Source: VAZQ01 sp046733355 (GTDB taxonomy: Bacteria > Pseudomonadota > Alphaproteobacteria > Rhizobiales > Xanthobacteraceae). From it: 64,000 bases of DNA. Of the stretch, positions 34,479 through 43,669 are shown piece after piece (the first letter of the stretch is position 1; every line of letters starts with the position of its first letter). The notes below the pieces were generated by a model that ran no database searches, was not told the DNA's origin, and worked only from the letters and a program-made list of their open reading frames with translations. The translations under genes were made by a program, and so were the position numbers. The stretch covers positions 1 through 64,000 of the forward strand of contig JBKPOZ010000057.1 of NCBI GenBank assembly GCA_046733355.1, written 5' to 3'.

Positions 34479-37400
34479 ATGTTCTCCAACATCTTCATCG
34501 ACAGGCCGCGGTTGGCCTTCGTTGTCTCCATTGTCATTACGCTTGCCGGCATCATTGCGATCAGGGCGATTCCGATCGCGCAGTTCCCGGACATCGTGCC
34601 GCCGCAGGTGACCGTCACTGCGAATTATCCGGGTGCCGACGCGCAAGTGGTCGAGACCACGGTAGCCCAGCCGATCGAGCAGCAGATTAACGGTGTCGAC
34701 AACGCGCTTTACTATCAATCGGCGAGCGGTGCCGACGGCAGCTACACGCTGACCGTCACCTTCGCGCTGGGCACCGATCCCGACATCAATACCGTCAACG
34801 TGCAGAATCGCGCGAGCCTCGCGATCCCGCAGCTTCCTGTGGAAGTGTCGCGCGCCGGCCTGACCGTTCGCAAAAAATCTGCTGCGCTGCTGCAAGTGAT
34901 CACCATCTATTCGCCCGACAACACGTTTGATCCGGTCTATCTGAGCAACTACGCGACCATCAACGTCATCGATCCGCTGGCGCGCATCAAAGGCGTGGGA
35001 CAGGTCACGCTGTTTGGCCCGCTCGATTATTCGCTGCGCATCTGGCTCGATCCCGACCGCCTCACCCAGCTCAACCTGACCCCGGGCGACGTCATTGCGG
35101 CGGTGCAGAGCCAGAACGTTCAGGCGGCGCTGGGCCGCATCGGGGCGGCGCCGACCGGGCCCCAGCAGCAGGTGCAGATCAACATCACAACTAAAGGGCG
35201 GCTCACCCAACCCGAGGAATTCGCCGGCATCGTGCTGCGCGCAAATCCCGACGGCTCCCTCGTACGCGTCAAGGATGTCGCGCAAGTCGAAATGAGCGCC
35301 AAGTCCCGGGACCGTTACAGCCGCTTCAACGGCGCGCCGACGGCGGCTCTCGGGATTTATCAGTCTCCCGGATCAAACGCGGTGGAGGTCGCGCAACGCG
35401 TTCGCGATACGATGACGGAGCTGGCCAAGCGCTTCCCCAATGATCTCGCCTATGGGGTGTTTTTCGATAACACGGTCTTTGTGACGGCCACCCTCAATGA
35501 GGTCGTCCACACGCTCGTGATCGCTATCATTCTCGTCGCCATCGTGGTGTTTTTGTTTCTCGGACGCCTGCGAACGACGCTGATCCCGCTCGTCGCGGTG
35601 CCGGTCTCGATCATCGGCACTTTCGCGGTGATGCTGCTCATCGGCTATACGGCCAACACCGTCTCCCTCCTCGCCCTCGTGCTCGCCATCGGCATCGTCG
35701 TCGACGACGCCATCGTTGTGGTGGAGAACGTCGAGCGGGTGATGGAGGAAAATCCTGAAATGCCGGTGCCGGACGCCTGCAAGAAGGCGATGGCCGAGAT
35801 CACCGGTCCGATCATCGCCATCACGCTCGTACTGCTCTCGGTTTTCGTGCCGGTGGCTTTCATCCCTGGCATCAGCGGTCAGCTCTTTCGTCAGTTTGCC
35901 GTGGCTGTTTCCGTTTCCATGCTGATCTCCGCGCTCAACGCGCTGACCTTGAGCCCCGCGCTCTGCGCGGTGCTGCTCAAGCATGGGCAAACGAGCAGGG
36001 GTCCCATGCGGCGCGTCCTCGGCGCAATTGAATATGCGCGTCACGGCTATGTCGCCGTGGTGCGCAGGCTCACGCGCGTTGTCATAGTCGGCTTCGTGAT
36101 CGTTATCGGCACCCTTGCCGCAGCCGCTCTGCTCTTCTCGAGGGTGCCGCAGGGCTTTCTGCCCGAGGAGGATCAAGGTGCATTCTTCGCCACGCTGCGC
36201 CTGCCGGAAGGCGCCTCCATCGTGCGTACCGCGGATGTCGTGAAGCAGGTCGAGGATACGGTGCGCCCAATAGCGGGGGTACAAGGGGTGCTCTCCGTTG
36301 TCGGGTTCAACTTCATCGATGGCACTGCCGCTTCGAACCAGGCGTTCTTTGTCGTTCGACTCAAGCCGTACGAAGAGCGTACCAAGAAGGAAGAAAGTGC
36401 CGGCGCCATCATCGCCCGGTTGCGGCCGCAGATGGCGGCAATCCGGGGAGCTATCGGCTTTCCATTCAACCTGCCACCAATACTCGGCCTTGGAAGCACC
36501 GGCGGCTTTCAGTACGCCCTTGAGGCGCTGCAAGGGCAGTCGGCGACCGACATCGCCGCGGCGCTGCGCGCGCTCGTCGTTGCGGCCAATGCGGAGCCGG
36601 AGCTTGCGGGCGTCTACAGCACCTATGCGGCAGATACGCCGCAGATTTATCTGGAGATCGACCGCGACAAGGTGCAGGTGCTCGGGATCAAGCTGAACGA
36701 CATATTCAACGCGCTGCAGTCGACGCTGGGCAGCTACTACGTCAATGACTTCAACGTATTTGGCCGCACCTGGCAGGTGAACATCCAGGCAGAAACGCAG
36801 TTTCGCGACAACATCGACGACATCTACCGCATTTACGTGCGCAACGCGCAAGGCGGGATGGTGCCCATGCGCGCGCTCGCCGAGGCGAAGCTGGTGCAGG
36901 GTCCGCAGACGGTGGTCCGCTACAACGGATTTCGCGGCGCGATCGTCAACGGTGCGACGAAGCCCGGCTACAGCTCGGGTCAGGGGCTCGCCGCGATGGA
37001 GCGCGTCTCGGCAAAAACGCTCCCGGCAGGCTACGGCTACGAATGGACCGGCACCGCGCTCCAGGAAAAGGCCGCAAGCGGGCGCACCGGCTTCGTGCTC
37101 GGCCTTGCGGTGCTTTTCGCGTATCTCTTTCTCGTCGCGCTTTATGAAAGCTGGAATATTCCACTTCCCGCGCTGCTTTCAGTGAGCGTGGCCGTGCTCG
37201 GGGCGATTTTTGCCGTGGCAATCTCCGGCCTGAGCTTTGACGTCTATGCGCAGATCGGCCTTGTGGTGCTCATTGCACTTGCCGCCAAGAACGGCATCCT
37301 GATTGTCGCTTTTGCGGTCGAGCAGCGCGCGCTCGGCAAGGATGTTCGAGCCGCCGCCATCGAAGGAGCATCGCTGAGGTTTCGTCCGGTGATGATGACG

Positions 37401-37592
37401 AGCTTCGCATTCATTCTCGGGCTGCTGCCGCTGGTGATTGCGACCGGAGCGGGCGCCATAACCCGAAAGGCGGTGGGCACGCCGGTGTTCGGCGGCATGC
37501 TGGCTGCCTCCCTGATCGGCATTTTTATTATTCCGCTGCTCTACATTTCTGCGGAGAGCGTCCGCCATTGGCGTCGTCCAAAGAAACCATAA
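34479..37592 (+). CDS. RND multidrug efflux transporter (HAE1, AcrB type)
   Basis: The 1037-residue inner-membrane pump has 12 predicted helices and two large periplasmic loops. The first helix reads RPRLAFVVSIVITLAGIIAI and the proton-relay Asp-Asp lies in LVLAIGIVVDDAIVVVENVE. The conserved Lys is in LVVLIALAAKNGILIVAFAV. The family phrases IAQFPDIVPPQVTVTANYPG and DVLGIKLNDIFNALQSTLGS-like segments are present. It exports hydrophobic compounds by proton exchange. Together with the adaptor at 33098 it forms an AcrAB-like pair; a repeat element intervenes. The start has no strong ribosome-binding site. Confidence 0.95.
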   Translation: MFSNIFIDRPRLAFVVSIVITLAGIIAIRAIPIAQFPDIVPPQVTVTANYPGADAQVVETTVAQPIEQQINGVDNALYYQSASGADGSYTLTVTFALGTDPDINTVNVQNRASLAIPQLPVEVSRAGLTVRKKSAALLQVITIYSPDNTFDPVYLSNYATINVIDPLARIKGVGQVTLFGPLDYSLRIWLDPDRLTQLNLTPGDVIAAVQSQNVQAALGRIGAAPTGPQQQVQINITTKGRLTQPEEFAGIVLRANPDGSLVRVKDVAQVEMSAKSRDRYSRFNGAPTAALGIYQSPGSNAVEVAQRVRDTMTELAKRFPNDLAYGVFFDNTVFVTATLNEVVHTLVIAIILVAIVVFLFLGRLRTTLIPLVAVPVSIIGTFAVMLLIGYTANTVSLLALVLAIGIVVDDAIVVVENVERVMEENPEMPVPDACKKAMAEITGPIIAITLVLLSVFVPVAFIPGISGQLFRQFAVAVSVSMLISALNALTLSPALCAVLLKHGQTSRGPMRRVLGAIEYARHGYVAVVRRLTRVVIVGFVIVIGTLAAAALLFSRVPQGFLPEEDQGAFFATLRLPEGASIVRTADVVKQVEDTVRPIAGVQGVLSVVGFNFIDGTAASNQAFFVVRLKPYEERTKKEESAGAIIARLRPQMAAIRGAIGFPFNLPPILGLGSTGGFQYALEALQGQSATDIAAALRALVVAANAEPELAGVYSTYAADTPQIYLEIDRDKVQVLGIKLNDIFNALQSTLGSYYVNDFNVFGRTWQVNIQAETQFRDNIDDIYRIYVRNAQGGMVPMRALAEAKLVQGPQTVVRYNGFRGAIVNGATKPGYSSGQGLAAMERVSAKTLPAGYGYEWTGTALQEKAASGRTGFVLGLAVLFAYLFLVALYESWNIPLPALLSVSVAVLGAIFAVAISGLSFDVYAQIGLVVLIALAAKNGILIVAFAVEQRALGKDVRAAAIEGASLRFRPVMMTSFAFILGLLPLVIATGAGAITRKAVGTPVFGGMLAASLIGIFIIPLLYISAESVRHWRRPKKP

Positions 37593-37636
37593 ACGGCGAT
37601 GCGCTTCGATCCGCTCACTTGCATCCAACATGCGCG

Positions 37637-37750
37637 CCGTCATTCCGGCCGAGGTCCAAAGGACCGAGGCCCGGAATCCATAACCCCAGGCCTGTGGTTA
37701 TGGATTCCGGGCTCGCCCCTTCGCTTCGCTACGCGGCGCCCCGGAATGAC
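37637..37750. repeat. Palindromic intergenic repeat, CCGTCATTCCGG type
   Basis: Ends CCGTCATTCCGG and CCGGAATGAC form an outer stem around an inner palindrome with GGAATCCATAACC and GGTTATGGATTCC. It lies between the convergent RND pump and amidase genes and could form a long hairpin. Confidence 0.85.
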
Positions 37751-37758
37751 TGTGCTTT

Positions 37759-39186
37759 TTACACGGCCTCCGCGGAACGGATTGCGGGGAGGCGCGCGGA
37801 GGTCGCCCCGAGAGGCAAGTCAATTGACTCGTGGAATGCGGCGGCAATCGCTGCGGCTTTCGTTTCGTGGAACGGCGGGGCGATCACCGTGATGCCGAGC
37901 GCCAGGCCGTCGTTGCGAAAACCGGCCGGTACCGCGACTCCGCACAGCTCCATCAGGTTAGCGTAGTTGGTGTAGCTGCCGAGGCGCGCGTTCAGGCCGA
38001 TCGGATCGGCTTCGATTTGCGCAATGGTGAAAATCGTGGGCGTTGTCGGCACCACCAGTACATCCATGCTCTCGAACAGGCGCCGCGCCTCGCGTCTAAG
38101 CTCGGCGAGCCGGTGCATGGCGCGGAATGTATCGACAGCCGTCCAGCTCTCTGCGGAGGCCAGAATGGAGCGAGTGACGGGGTGGAGCTTGTCTTTGTCC
38201 CGTCCCACGAATTCATCAATGACCGCATTGCGCTCGGCCAGAAAAGGGCCCTCGTAAAGCAGGCGCTGGGCCGCGGCGAACGGCGCAAAATCGATTTCGA
38301 CCGGTTTGCCGCCAAGTCTCTCAAGGCGGCGAACGGCTTCCTCGAACAGGCGCGCGGCCTCGGCATCCCCGCAGAAATCGAGATGTTCACGCGCCGGTAT
38401 GCCGAATCGAAAAGAGGTGACGAGAGGCAGCGCAGAGAGATCGCAGCTCTCGGCTTCCCGTTCGGAAAATAGATCCTCAGGATCATACCCGGCGATGAGA
38501 CGAAGCACTTCCATGCCGTCAGCAACGGTGAGCGAAAAAACGGAAATGGTTTCGAGCGTGCGTGCGGTGCCGCCGCTCACCACGGCGCTGTTGCTCACGA
38601 GGCCGGGCGTCGGCTTGACGCCCACGATGTTGGCAAAGGCGGCCGGCACGCGCCCGGAACCCGCGGCATCATTGCCGAGCGCAAAGGATACGAGCCCGGC
38701 ACCTACGGCCACTGCCGAGCCCGAACTTGATCCGCCCGGGATGTAACGGGCATCAAATACATTGCGCGGCGTGCCATAGGGACTGCGCGTGCCCACCAAG
38801 CCGATGGCGAACTGGTCCATGTTGGTCTTGCCGATCACGACCGCCCCGGCATCGAGCAGCCGCTGCACCGCGGGCCCTGTTGTGCTCGCAATACGCCGCG
38901 AGGGCGGGAAAGCGCTGGTCGAAGGCAGGCCCGGGACATCGATGTTGTCCTTGATGGCGCAAGGAATGCCCCAGAGCGGCGCCTGCCGGGACAAGGTGAT
39001 CACTCGAGCGCAGGCCGCGAGTGCATCCTCGCGCGGTACGAGGTGAATCCAGACATGATCCTCCCCGCGGCTCGCGATGCGGTCGTACACGGCCGAGATT
39101 ACGTCATGCGGAGTGGCGGCACCGCTCGCGTAAGCCTGGCGGAGTGTCGTGAAATCAAGGCTCCCGTCCCTTGCTGACCAGGTCAC
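37759..39186 (-). CDS. Amidase-signature enzyme, allophanate hydrolase (AtzF/DUR2) amidase-domain type
   Basis: The 475-residue cytosolic amidase carries the Ser-cisSer-Lys triad: Lys in IPCAIKDNIDVPG, cis-Ser in YIPGGSSSGSAVAVGAG and the nucleophile in GNDAAGSGRVPAAFANIVG. The AGSGRVPAA form is typical of allophanate hydrolases rather than GatA. The AtzF C-terminal regulatory domain is missing, and no urea carboxylase is adjacent, so an alternative small amide substrate is possible. The start is GTG at 39186, overlapping the previous gene's TGA in GTGA. It is the third gene of an mmsA operon. Confidence 0.82.
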   Translation of the reverse strand: MTWSARDGSLDFTTLRQAYASGAATPHDVISAVYDRIASRGEDHVWIHLVPREDALAACARVITLSRQAPLWGIPCAIKDNIDVPGLPSTSAFPPSRRIASTTGPAVQRLLDAGAVVIGKTNMDQFAIGLVGTRSPYGTPRNVFDARYIPGGSSSGSAVAVGAGLVSFALGNDAAGSGRVPAAFANIVGVKPTPGLVSNSAVVSGGTARTLETISVFSLTVADGMEVLRLIAGYDPEDLFSEREAESCDLSALPLVTSFRFGIPAREHLDFCGDAEAARLFEEAVRRLERLGGKPVEIDFAPFAAAQRLLYEGPFLAERNAVIDEFVGRDKDKLHPVTRSILASAESWTAVDTFRAMHRLAELRREARRLFESMDVLVVPTTPTIFTIAQIEADPIGLNARLGSYTNYANLMELCGVAVPAGFRNDGLALGITVIAPPFHETKAAAIAAAFHESIDLPLGATSARLPAIRSAEAV

Positions 39187-39890
39187 GGAGCGTTCACCTC
39201 CAGCCCATCCAGCCATTCGTTGAAGACCACATTCGCTGTTTGCTGCAGCATCCGGCCGTGCCGCGCCAGATCAGTGCGCAGTGCGCGCGGGTCGATGTTG
39301 GCCTTGCCAAGCTCGACGGTATGCCCGACCAGCCACGTTTCCATGCGATGCGCATCGGCTTCGATGTGAAATTGCAACCCCAGCAAGTTCGTGCCCTTGC
39401 TGAACGCCTGCACGGGACAGTGGCGGGTCTGCGCAAGCCTCTCGCACCGTGCCGGCAGGTCGAGATTGTCCCCGTGCCAGTGCAGTACCGGCACGTTCTC
39501 AAGATGGCGCAACGGTGTTGCACGTGCCTGCGCGGTGAGCTCGACGGGAAAGAGCCCGATCTCCTTGGCCGGTCCTGGCGCGACCGTCGCGCCAAGCGCC
39601 TTGGCCATGAGCTGTGCGCCGAGGCAGATGCCCAGGGTCGGTCGTGCCGCGCGCAAGCGTTCTCCGATGAGCTTCGTTTCCTCGAGGAGGAACGGATACC
39701 TTTCCTGCTCGTACACGCCAATCGGCCCGCCGAGCACTACGAGAAGATCGGCACCTTGGATGCTGCCTGCATCGAGGGAATCGACGCCGACGTCAACGTA
39801 TCGCGGCGCATAGTCACGGCCCGCAAGAATGACCGCCAGGGTGCCGAGATCCTCGAAGGCGACGTGCCGCAGCACCAGGCAGGTTTTCAT
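39183..39890 (-). CDS. Class I glutamine amidotransferase-like protein
   Basis: The 235-residue protein has the triad nucleophile in TLGICLGAQLMAKALGA (Cys about 97) and the His-Glu pair in LGLQFHIEADAHRME. The oxyanion strand is LLVVLGGPIGVYEQE. Members act as ammonia-generating or gamma-glutamyl hydrolases. No synthetase domain is fused. The ATG at 39890 (MKTCLVLRHVAFED) is favoured; the frame upstream starts only at a TTG. It lies 20 nt after mmsA and overlaps the amidase start. Confidence 0.87.
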   Translation of the reverse strand: MKTCLVLRHVAFEDLGTLAVILAGRDYAPRYVDVGVDSLDAGSIQGADLLVVLGGPIGVYEQERYPFLLEETKLIGERLRAARPTLGICLGAQLMAKALGATVAPGPAKEIGLFPVELTAQARATPLRHLENVPVLHWHGDNLDLPARCERLAQTRHCPVQAFSKGTNLLGLQFHIEADAHRMETWLVGHTVELGKANIDPRALRTDLARHGRMLQQTANVVFNEWLDGLEVNAP

Positions 39891-39910
39891 GGGCCCCGCG
39901 TGCCCGACGT

Positions 39911-41407
39911 TCAACGCATGGTCGGGATGACGAACTCGGCGCCTTCTTTCGTGCCCGAAGGCCAGCGCGAGGTTACGGTCTTTGTCTTGGTGTAGAAGCG
40001 CACCGCATCGGGCCCATGCTGGTTGAGGTCGCCGAAGCCCGAACGTTTCCAGCCGCCGAACGTATAATACGCGAGCGGTACCGGAATTGCGAAATTCACG
40101 CCAACCATGCCCACGTTCACGCGGCTCGTGAAATCACGGGCGGTGTCGCCGTCGCGCGTGAAAATGGCAACGCCGTTGCCGTATTCATGCTCGGATGGAA
40201 GCCGCAGCGCCTCCTCGTAATCCTTCGCGCGCACCACCGAGAGCACCGGGCCAAAAATTTCCTCCTTGTAGATGCGCATGTCCGGCGTCACCTCATCGAA
40301 CAGGCAGCCGCCGATGAAGAATCCATTCTCGTAACCCTGCAGCCTGAAATTGCGCCCATCGACCTTGAGCTTGGCGCCTTCCTTGATACCCACGTCGACG
40401 TAGCTCTTCACCTTGTTGAGAAGCTCGCGCGTGACCATCGGGCCATAGTCAGCCTGCGTGTCGCTCGAGGGCCCAACCTTCAGGCTCTCAACGCGGGGAA
40501 TGAGCCTGTCCACGAGGATGTCCGCGGTCTTCTGCCCGACCGGGATTGCGACGGAAACCGCCATGCAGCGCTCGCCGGCCGATCCGTAGCCTGCGCCAAC
40601 GAGCGCATCGACTGCCTGATCCATGTCCGCATCGGGCATGACCACCATGTGGTTCTTCGCGCCGCCGAAGCACTGCACGCGTTTTCCGTGCGCGCATCCG
40701 GTCGTGTAGATGTATTCGGCGATTGCTGAAGAGCCGACGAAGCCGATCGCCCTGATGCGTGGATCCGTGAGAATGGTGTCCACGGCCTCCTTGTCGCCGT
40801 TGACCACATTGAGCACGCCGGCGGGCAGCCCGGCTTCAATCAGCAGCTCGGAGAGCCGCAGGGGCACGGACGGATCGCGCTCGGACGGCTTCAGAATGAA
40901 GGTATTGCCGCAGGCAATGGCCGGAGCGAACTTCCACATCGGGATCATGGCGGGAAAATTGAACGGCGTTATGCCGGCCACGACGCCGAGCGGCTGGCGC
41001 ATGGAGAACAGATCAATGCCCGGGCCCGCACCCTCCGTGTATTCACCTTTGAGCAGATGCGGGATACCGCAGGCGAACTCGACCACTTCGAGCCCGCGCT
41101 GGATATCGCCCTTGGAGTCGCTGAACGTCTTGCCGTGCTCCGAGGAGAGCAGCCGTGCAAGTGAATCGAATTCCTTCTGCACCAGCTCGAGAAACTTGAT
41201 GAGCACGCGCGCGCGGCGTTGCGGGTTGGTAGCTGCCCAGCCCGGTTGCGCGTCCTGTGCGTTGCCGATAGCCCGCTCCACTTCCGCCTTGCTGGCGAAA
41301 GCGACTTTTGCCTGCACGTCTCCGGTATTCGGATTGAACACATCGCCGCTGCGGCCGGAAGTCCCTGCCACCTGTTTGCCGCCGATGAAATGCCCAATCT
41401 CGCGCAT
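39911..41407 (-). CDS. mmsA: Methylmalonate-semialdehyde dehydrogenase (CoA-acylating)
   Basis: The 498-residue enzyme oxidises methylmalonate or malonate semialdehyde to propionyl- or acetyl-CoA with NAD+, in valine and pyrimidine degradation. The catalytic Cys is in GYGSAGERCMAVSVAI. Unlike most aldehyde dehydrogenases the general base Glu is absent (the motif reads FGGAKNHMVVMPDAD), which is the mark of the CoA-acylating MmsA class. NAD-binding includes GITPFNFPAMIPMWKF. The ATG at 41407 (MREIGHFIGG) is preferred because GGAG lies about ten bases upstream; an ATG at 41422 is possible. It is divergent from kup across 300 bp. Confidence 0.92.
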   Translation of the reverse strand: MREIGHFIGGKQVAGTSGRSGDVFNPNTGDVQAKVAFASKAEVERAIGNAQDAQPGWAATNPQRRARVLIKFLELVQKEFDSLARLLSSEHGKTFSDSKGDIQRGLEVVEFACGIPHLLKGEYTEGAGPGIDLFSMRQPLGVVAGITPFNFPAMIPMWKFAPAIACGNTFILKPSERDPSVPLRLSELLIEAGLPAGVLNVVNGDKEAVDTILTDPRIRAIGFVGSSAIAEYIYTTGCAHGKRVQCFGGAKNHMVVMPDADMDQAVDALVGAGYGSAGERCMAVSVAIPVGQKTADILVDRLIPRVESLKVGPSSDTQADYGPMVTRELLNKVKSYVDVGIKEGAKLKVDGRNFRLQGYENGFFIGGCLFDEVTPDMRIYKEEIFGPVLSVVRAKDYEEALRLPSEHEYGNGVAIFTRDGDTARDFTSRVNVGMVGVNFAIPVPLAYYTFGGWKRSGFGDLNQHGPDAVRFYTKTKTVTSRWPSGTKEGAEFVIPTMR

Positions 41408-41710
41408 CCGTATTTTCTCCATGGCTGCGAGCGCGAGCAATGCGCTTCAAGCGCTCGCGGATTACCCTCTCAGATAGCGTAGCTTTCGGTGGTCGCAAAG
41501 TGTGCGGTTTGCACGGGTATGGGAGCGTTCGATCGATGGCTCGTCAGAGCGGGTTTGCGCGGCTTGCATGGGAAAGCCTGCACACCCGGAACCAGTTCTT
41601 GCCCAGCATGTTGCTCGTGCAACAGCCGTGATATAAGGCGACCCCCTTTTCGTGCCCTGAGCATGATCAACCATCCCGCAGTAATCCGGTAGTTGAAGCA
41701 GCCCGTCGCT

Positions 41711-43624
41711 ATGCCCACGACTGTCGCTGCCCCGGCCGGTTCTCTCGCCACGCGACGCTCCGCCCGGTCCACTTTCTGGGGGCTCACGCTCGGCACTATT
41801 GGTGTCGTGTTTGGGGACATTGGAACGAGTCCTCTCTACGCGTTCCGCGTGGCGATCAACGCTGCGGTTACCGGAAGCGATGGAGAGGTCTTGCGCGAAC
41901 CGGTGCTCGGCGTGCTCTCGCTTATTCTGTGGGCACTCATCGTTATCGTCACTCTGAAATATGTTTTGATCCTGCTGCATGCATCCAATCGTGGCGAGGG
42001 CGGTACCCTTGCGCTGATGGCCTTGGCCCAACGTGCGCTGCGCAATGGCGCGGGCGTGGTGGCGCTCTGCGGCATAGCTAGTGCGTCGTTGTTCTATGGG
42101 GACGCAATGATCACGCCGGCGCTCTCGGTACTCTCCGCTATCGAAGGACTAAAGGTGGCAACGCCAGCCTTCGAGCACTTCGTGGTGCCGCTGACAATCC
42201 TCATTCTAGTGGCATTGTTCGCGTTCCAGGCGACTGGCACCGCGCGGATCGCCTCATTCTTCGGGCCGATCACCACTGTTTGGTTCTTCGCGATTGCACT
42301 TGGCGGGCTGGTCTCAGTTGCCAGGGATCCTGAAGTCCTTCTCGCCTTCAATCCGTTTTACGCCGTACGTTTCCTGGGAAGCCACGGCACGATCGGGCTG
42401 ATCACGCTGGGTGCCGTGTTCCTTGCGGTGACCGGGGCGGAGGCGCTTTACGCCGATCTCGGCCATTTCGGCCGCAGGCCGATCCAGGCTGCATGGTTCG
42501 GATTTGTATTTCCGTCTTTGGCGCTGAATTATCTGGGACAAGGAGCGCTGGTGCTTGCCGATCCCAAAGCGCTCGAGAACCCTTTTTTCATGCTGTATCC
42601 GGACTGGGCGCTGCTGCCCATGGTGGCCCTCGCCACCGCCGCAACGGTCATCGCCAGCCAGGCGGTGATAACGGGTGCCTATTCCATGACGCAGCAGGCG
42701 ATCCAGCTCGGGCTGCTGCCGCGACTTGAAATCCGGCATACGTCCGAAGCCCATTATGGCCAGGTTTACATGCCCCGCGTGAATCTTTTTTTGCTGATGG
42801 GCGTGCTGTTGCTCGTCGGGTTGTTTCACTCGTCGAGCGCCTTGGCTTCCGCCTATGGGATAGCGGTCTGCGGCACGATGGTTGCCGACGGTCTGATGGC
42901 GATGGTGGTGGTCCGCAAAGTGTGGGGCTGGTCAGCCTTGGCCACGTACGCCTTGATGAGCCCCTTTCTGTTCGTCGACCTGACGTTCTTCAGCGCCAAT
43001 CTGCTGAAAATCTTCGAGGGTGCGTGGGTGCCGCTCGTGTTCGGCAGCCTAGTCATGACAGTGATGTATACGTGGCGGCGCGGCACCCGGCTTCTCTTTG
43101 ATAAGACGCGGCGGCAGGAAATCGGCCTCAACGATCTGGTTCGCATGCTGGAGAAGAAACCGCCTATGCGGGTGCCTGGGACGGCGGTATTCCTGACCAG
43201 CACGCCCGATTCCGCGCCAACCGCGCTCATGCATAGCCTCAAACACTACAAGGTGCTGCACGAGCACAATGTTATTCTCACCATCAAGACGGAACAGACG
43301 CCCAGAGTGGAACCAAACGAGCGTGTCAGCATCGAAAATCTCGGAGACACTTTCACAAAGGTAGCGCTGCGGTTCGGATTCATGGAAAGCCCGAATGTGC
43401 CGCGTGCGCTGGCGATAGCCCGCAAACTCGGCTGGACCTTCGACATCATGTCTACGTCTTTTTTTCTTTCTCGCCGCGCCCTGAAACCAGCGGCGCGCTC
43501 CGGCATGCCGCGGTGGCAGGACCGTCTATTCATCATGCTCACCCGCATCGCGAATGACGCTACTGATTATTTCCAGATTCCGACCGGACGGGTGGTGGAG
43601 GTCGGCACTCAAGTGACCATCTAG
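41711..43624 (+). CDS. kup: Low-affinity potassium transporter Kup, copy 1
   Basis: The 637-residue inner-membrane K+ symporter has 12 helices in the first 430 residues. The start of the family is clear: LGTIGVVFGDIGTSPLYAFR, then LSLILWALIVIVTLKYVLIL and ADNGGEGG-like ASNRGEGGTLALMALAQRA. The C-terminal cytosolic domain (about 450-637) reads MHSLKHYKVLHEHNVILTIK and ends in RVVEVGTQVTI. ATG 41711 is preferred to a TTG six codons upstream. A second copy lies 45 bp downstream; the two are highly alike and arose by tandem duplication. Confidence 0.93.
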   Translation: MPTTVAAPAGSLATRRSARSTFWGLTLGTIGVVFGDIGTSPLYAFRVAINAAVTGSDGEVLREPVLGVLSLILWALIVIVTLKYVLILLHASNRGEGGTLALMALAQRALRNGAGVVALCGIASASLFYGDAMITPALSVLSAIEGLKVATPAFEHFVVPLTILILVALFAFQATGTARIASFFGPITTVWFFAIALGGLVSVARDPEVLLAFNPFYAVRFLGSHGTIGLITLGAVFLAVTGAEALYADLGHFGRRPIQAAWFGFVFPSLALNYLGQGALVLADPKALENPFFMLYPDWALLPMVALATAATVIASQAVITGAYSMTQQAIQLGLLPRLEIRHTSEAHYGQVYMPRVNLFLLMGVLLLVGLFHSSSALASAYGIAVCGTMVADGLMAMVVVRKVWGWSALATYALMSPFLFVDLTFFSANLLKIFEGAWVPLVFGSLVMTVMYTWRRGTRLLFDKTRRQEIGLNDLVRMLEKKPPMRVPGTAVFLTSTPDSAPTALMHSLKHYKVLHEHNVILTIKTEQTPRVEPNERVSIENLGDTFTKVALRFGFMESPNVPRALAIARKLGWTFDIMSTSFFLSRRALKPAARSGMPRWQDRLFIMLTRIANDATDYFQIPTGRVVEVGTQVTI

Positions 43625-43669
43625 ACACTCCTCGTTGAGCTTAATGCACTCTTGAGCCAGCCTGCCACT

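Noticed and set aside
35373..36851. Minus-strand open frame of 492 codons opposite the RND pump
   Set aside because: Shadow of a clear 1037-residue AcrB-type gene; no family signal.
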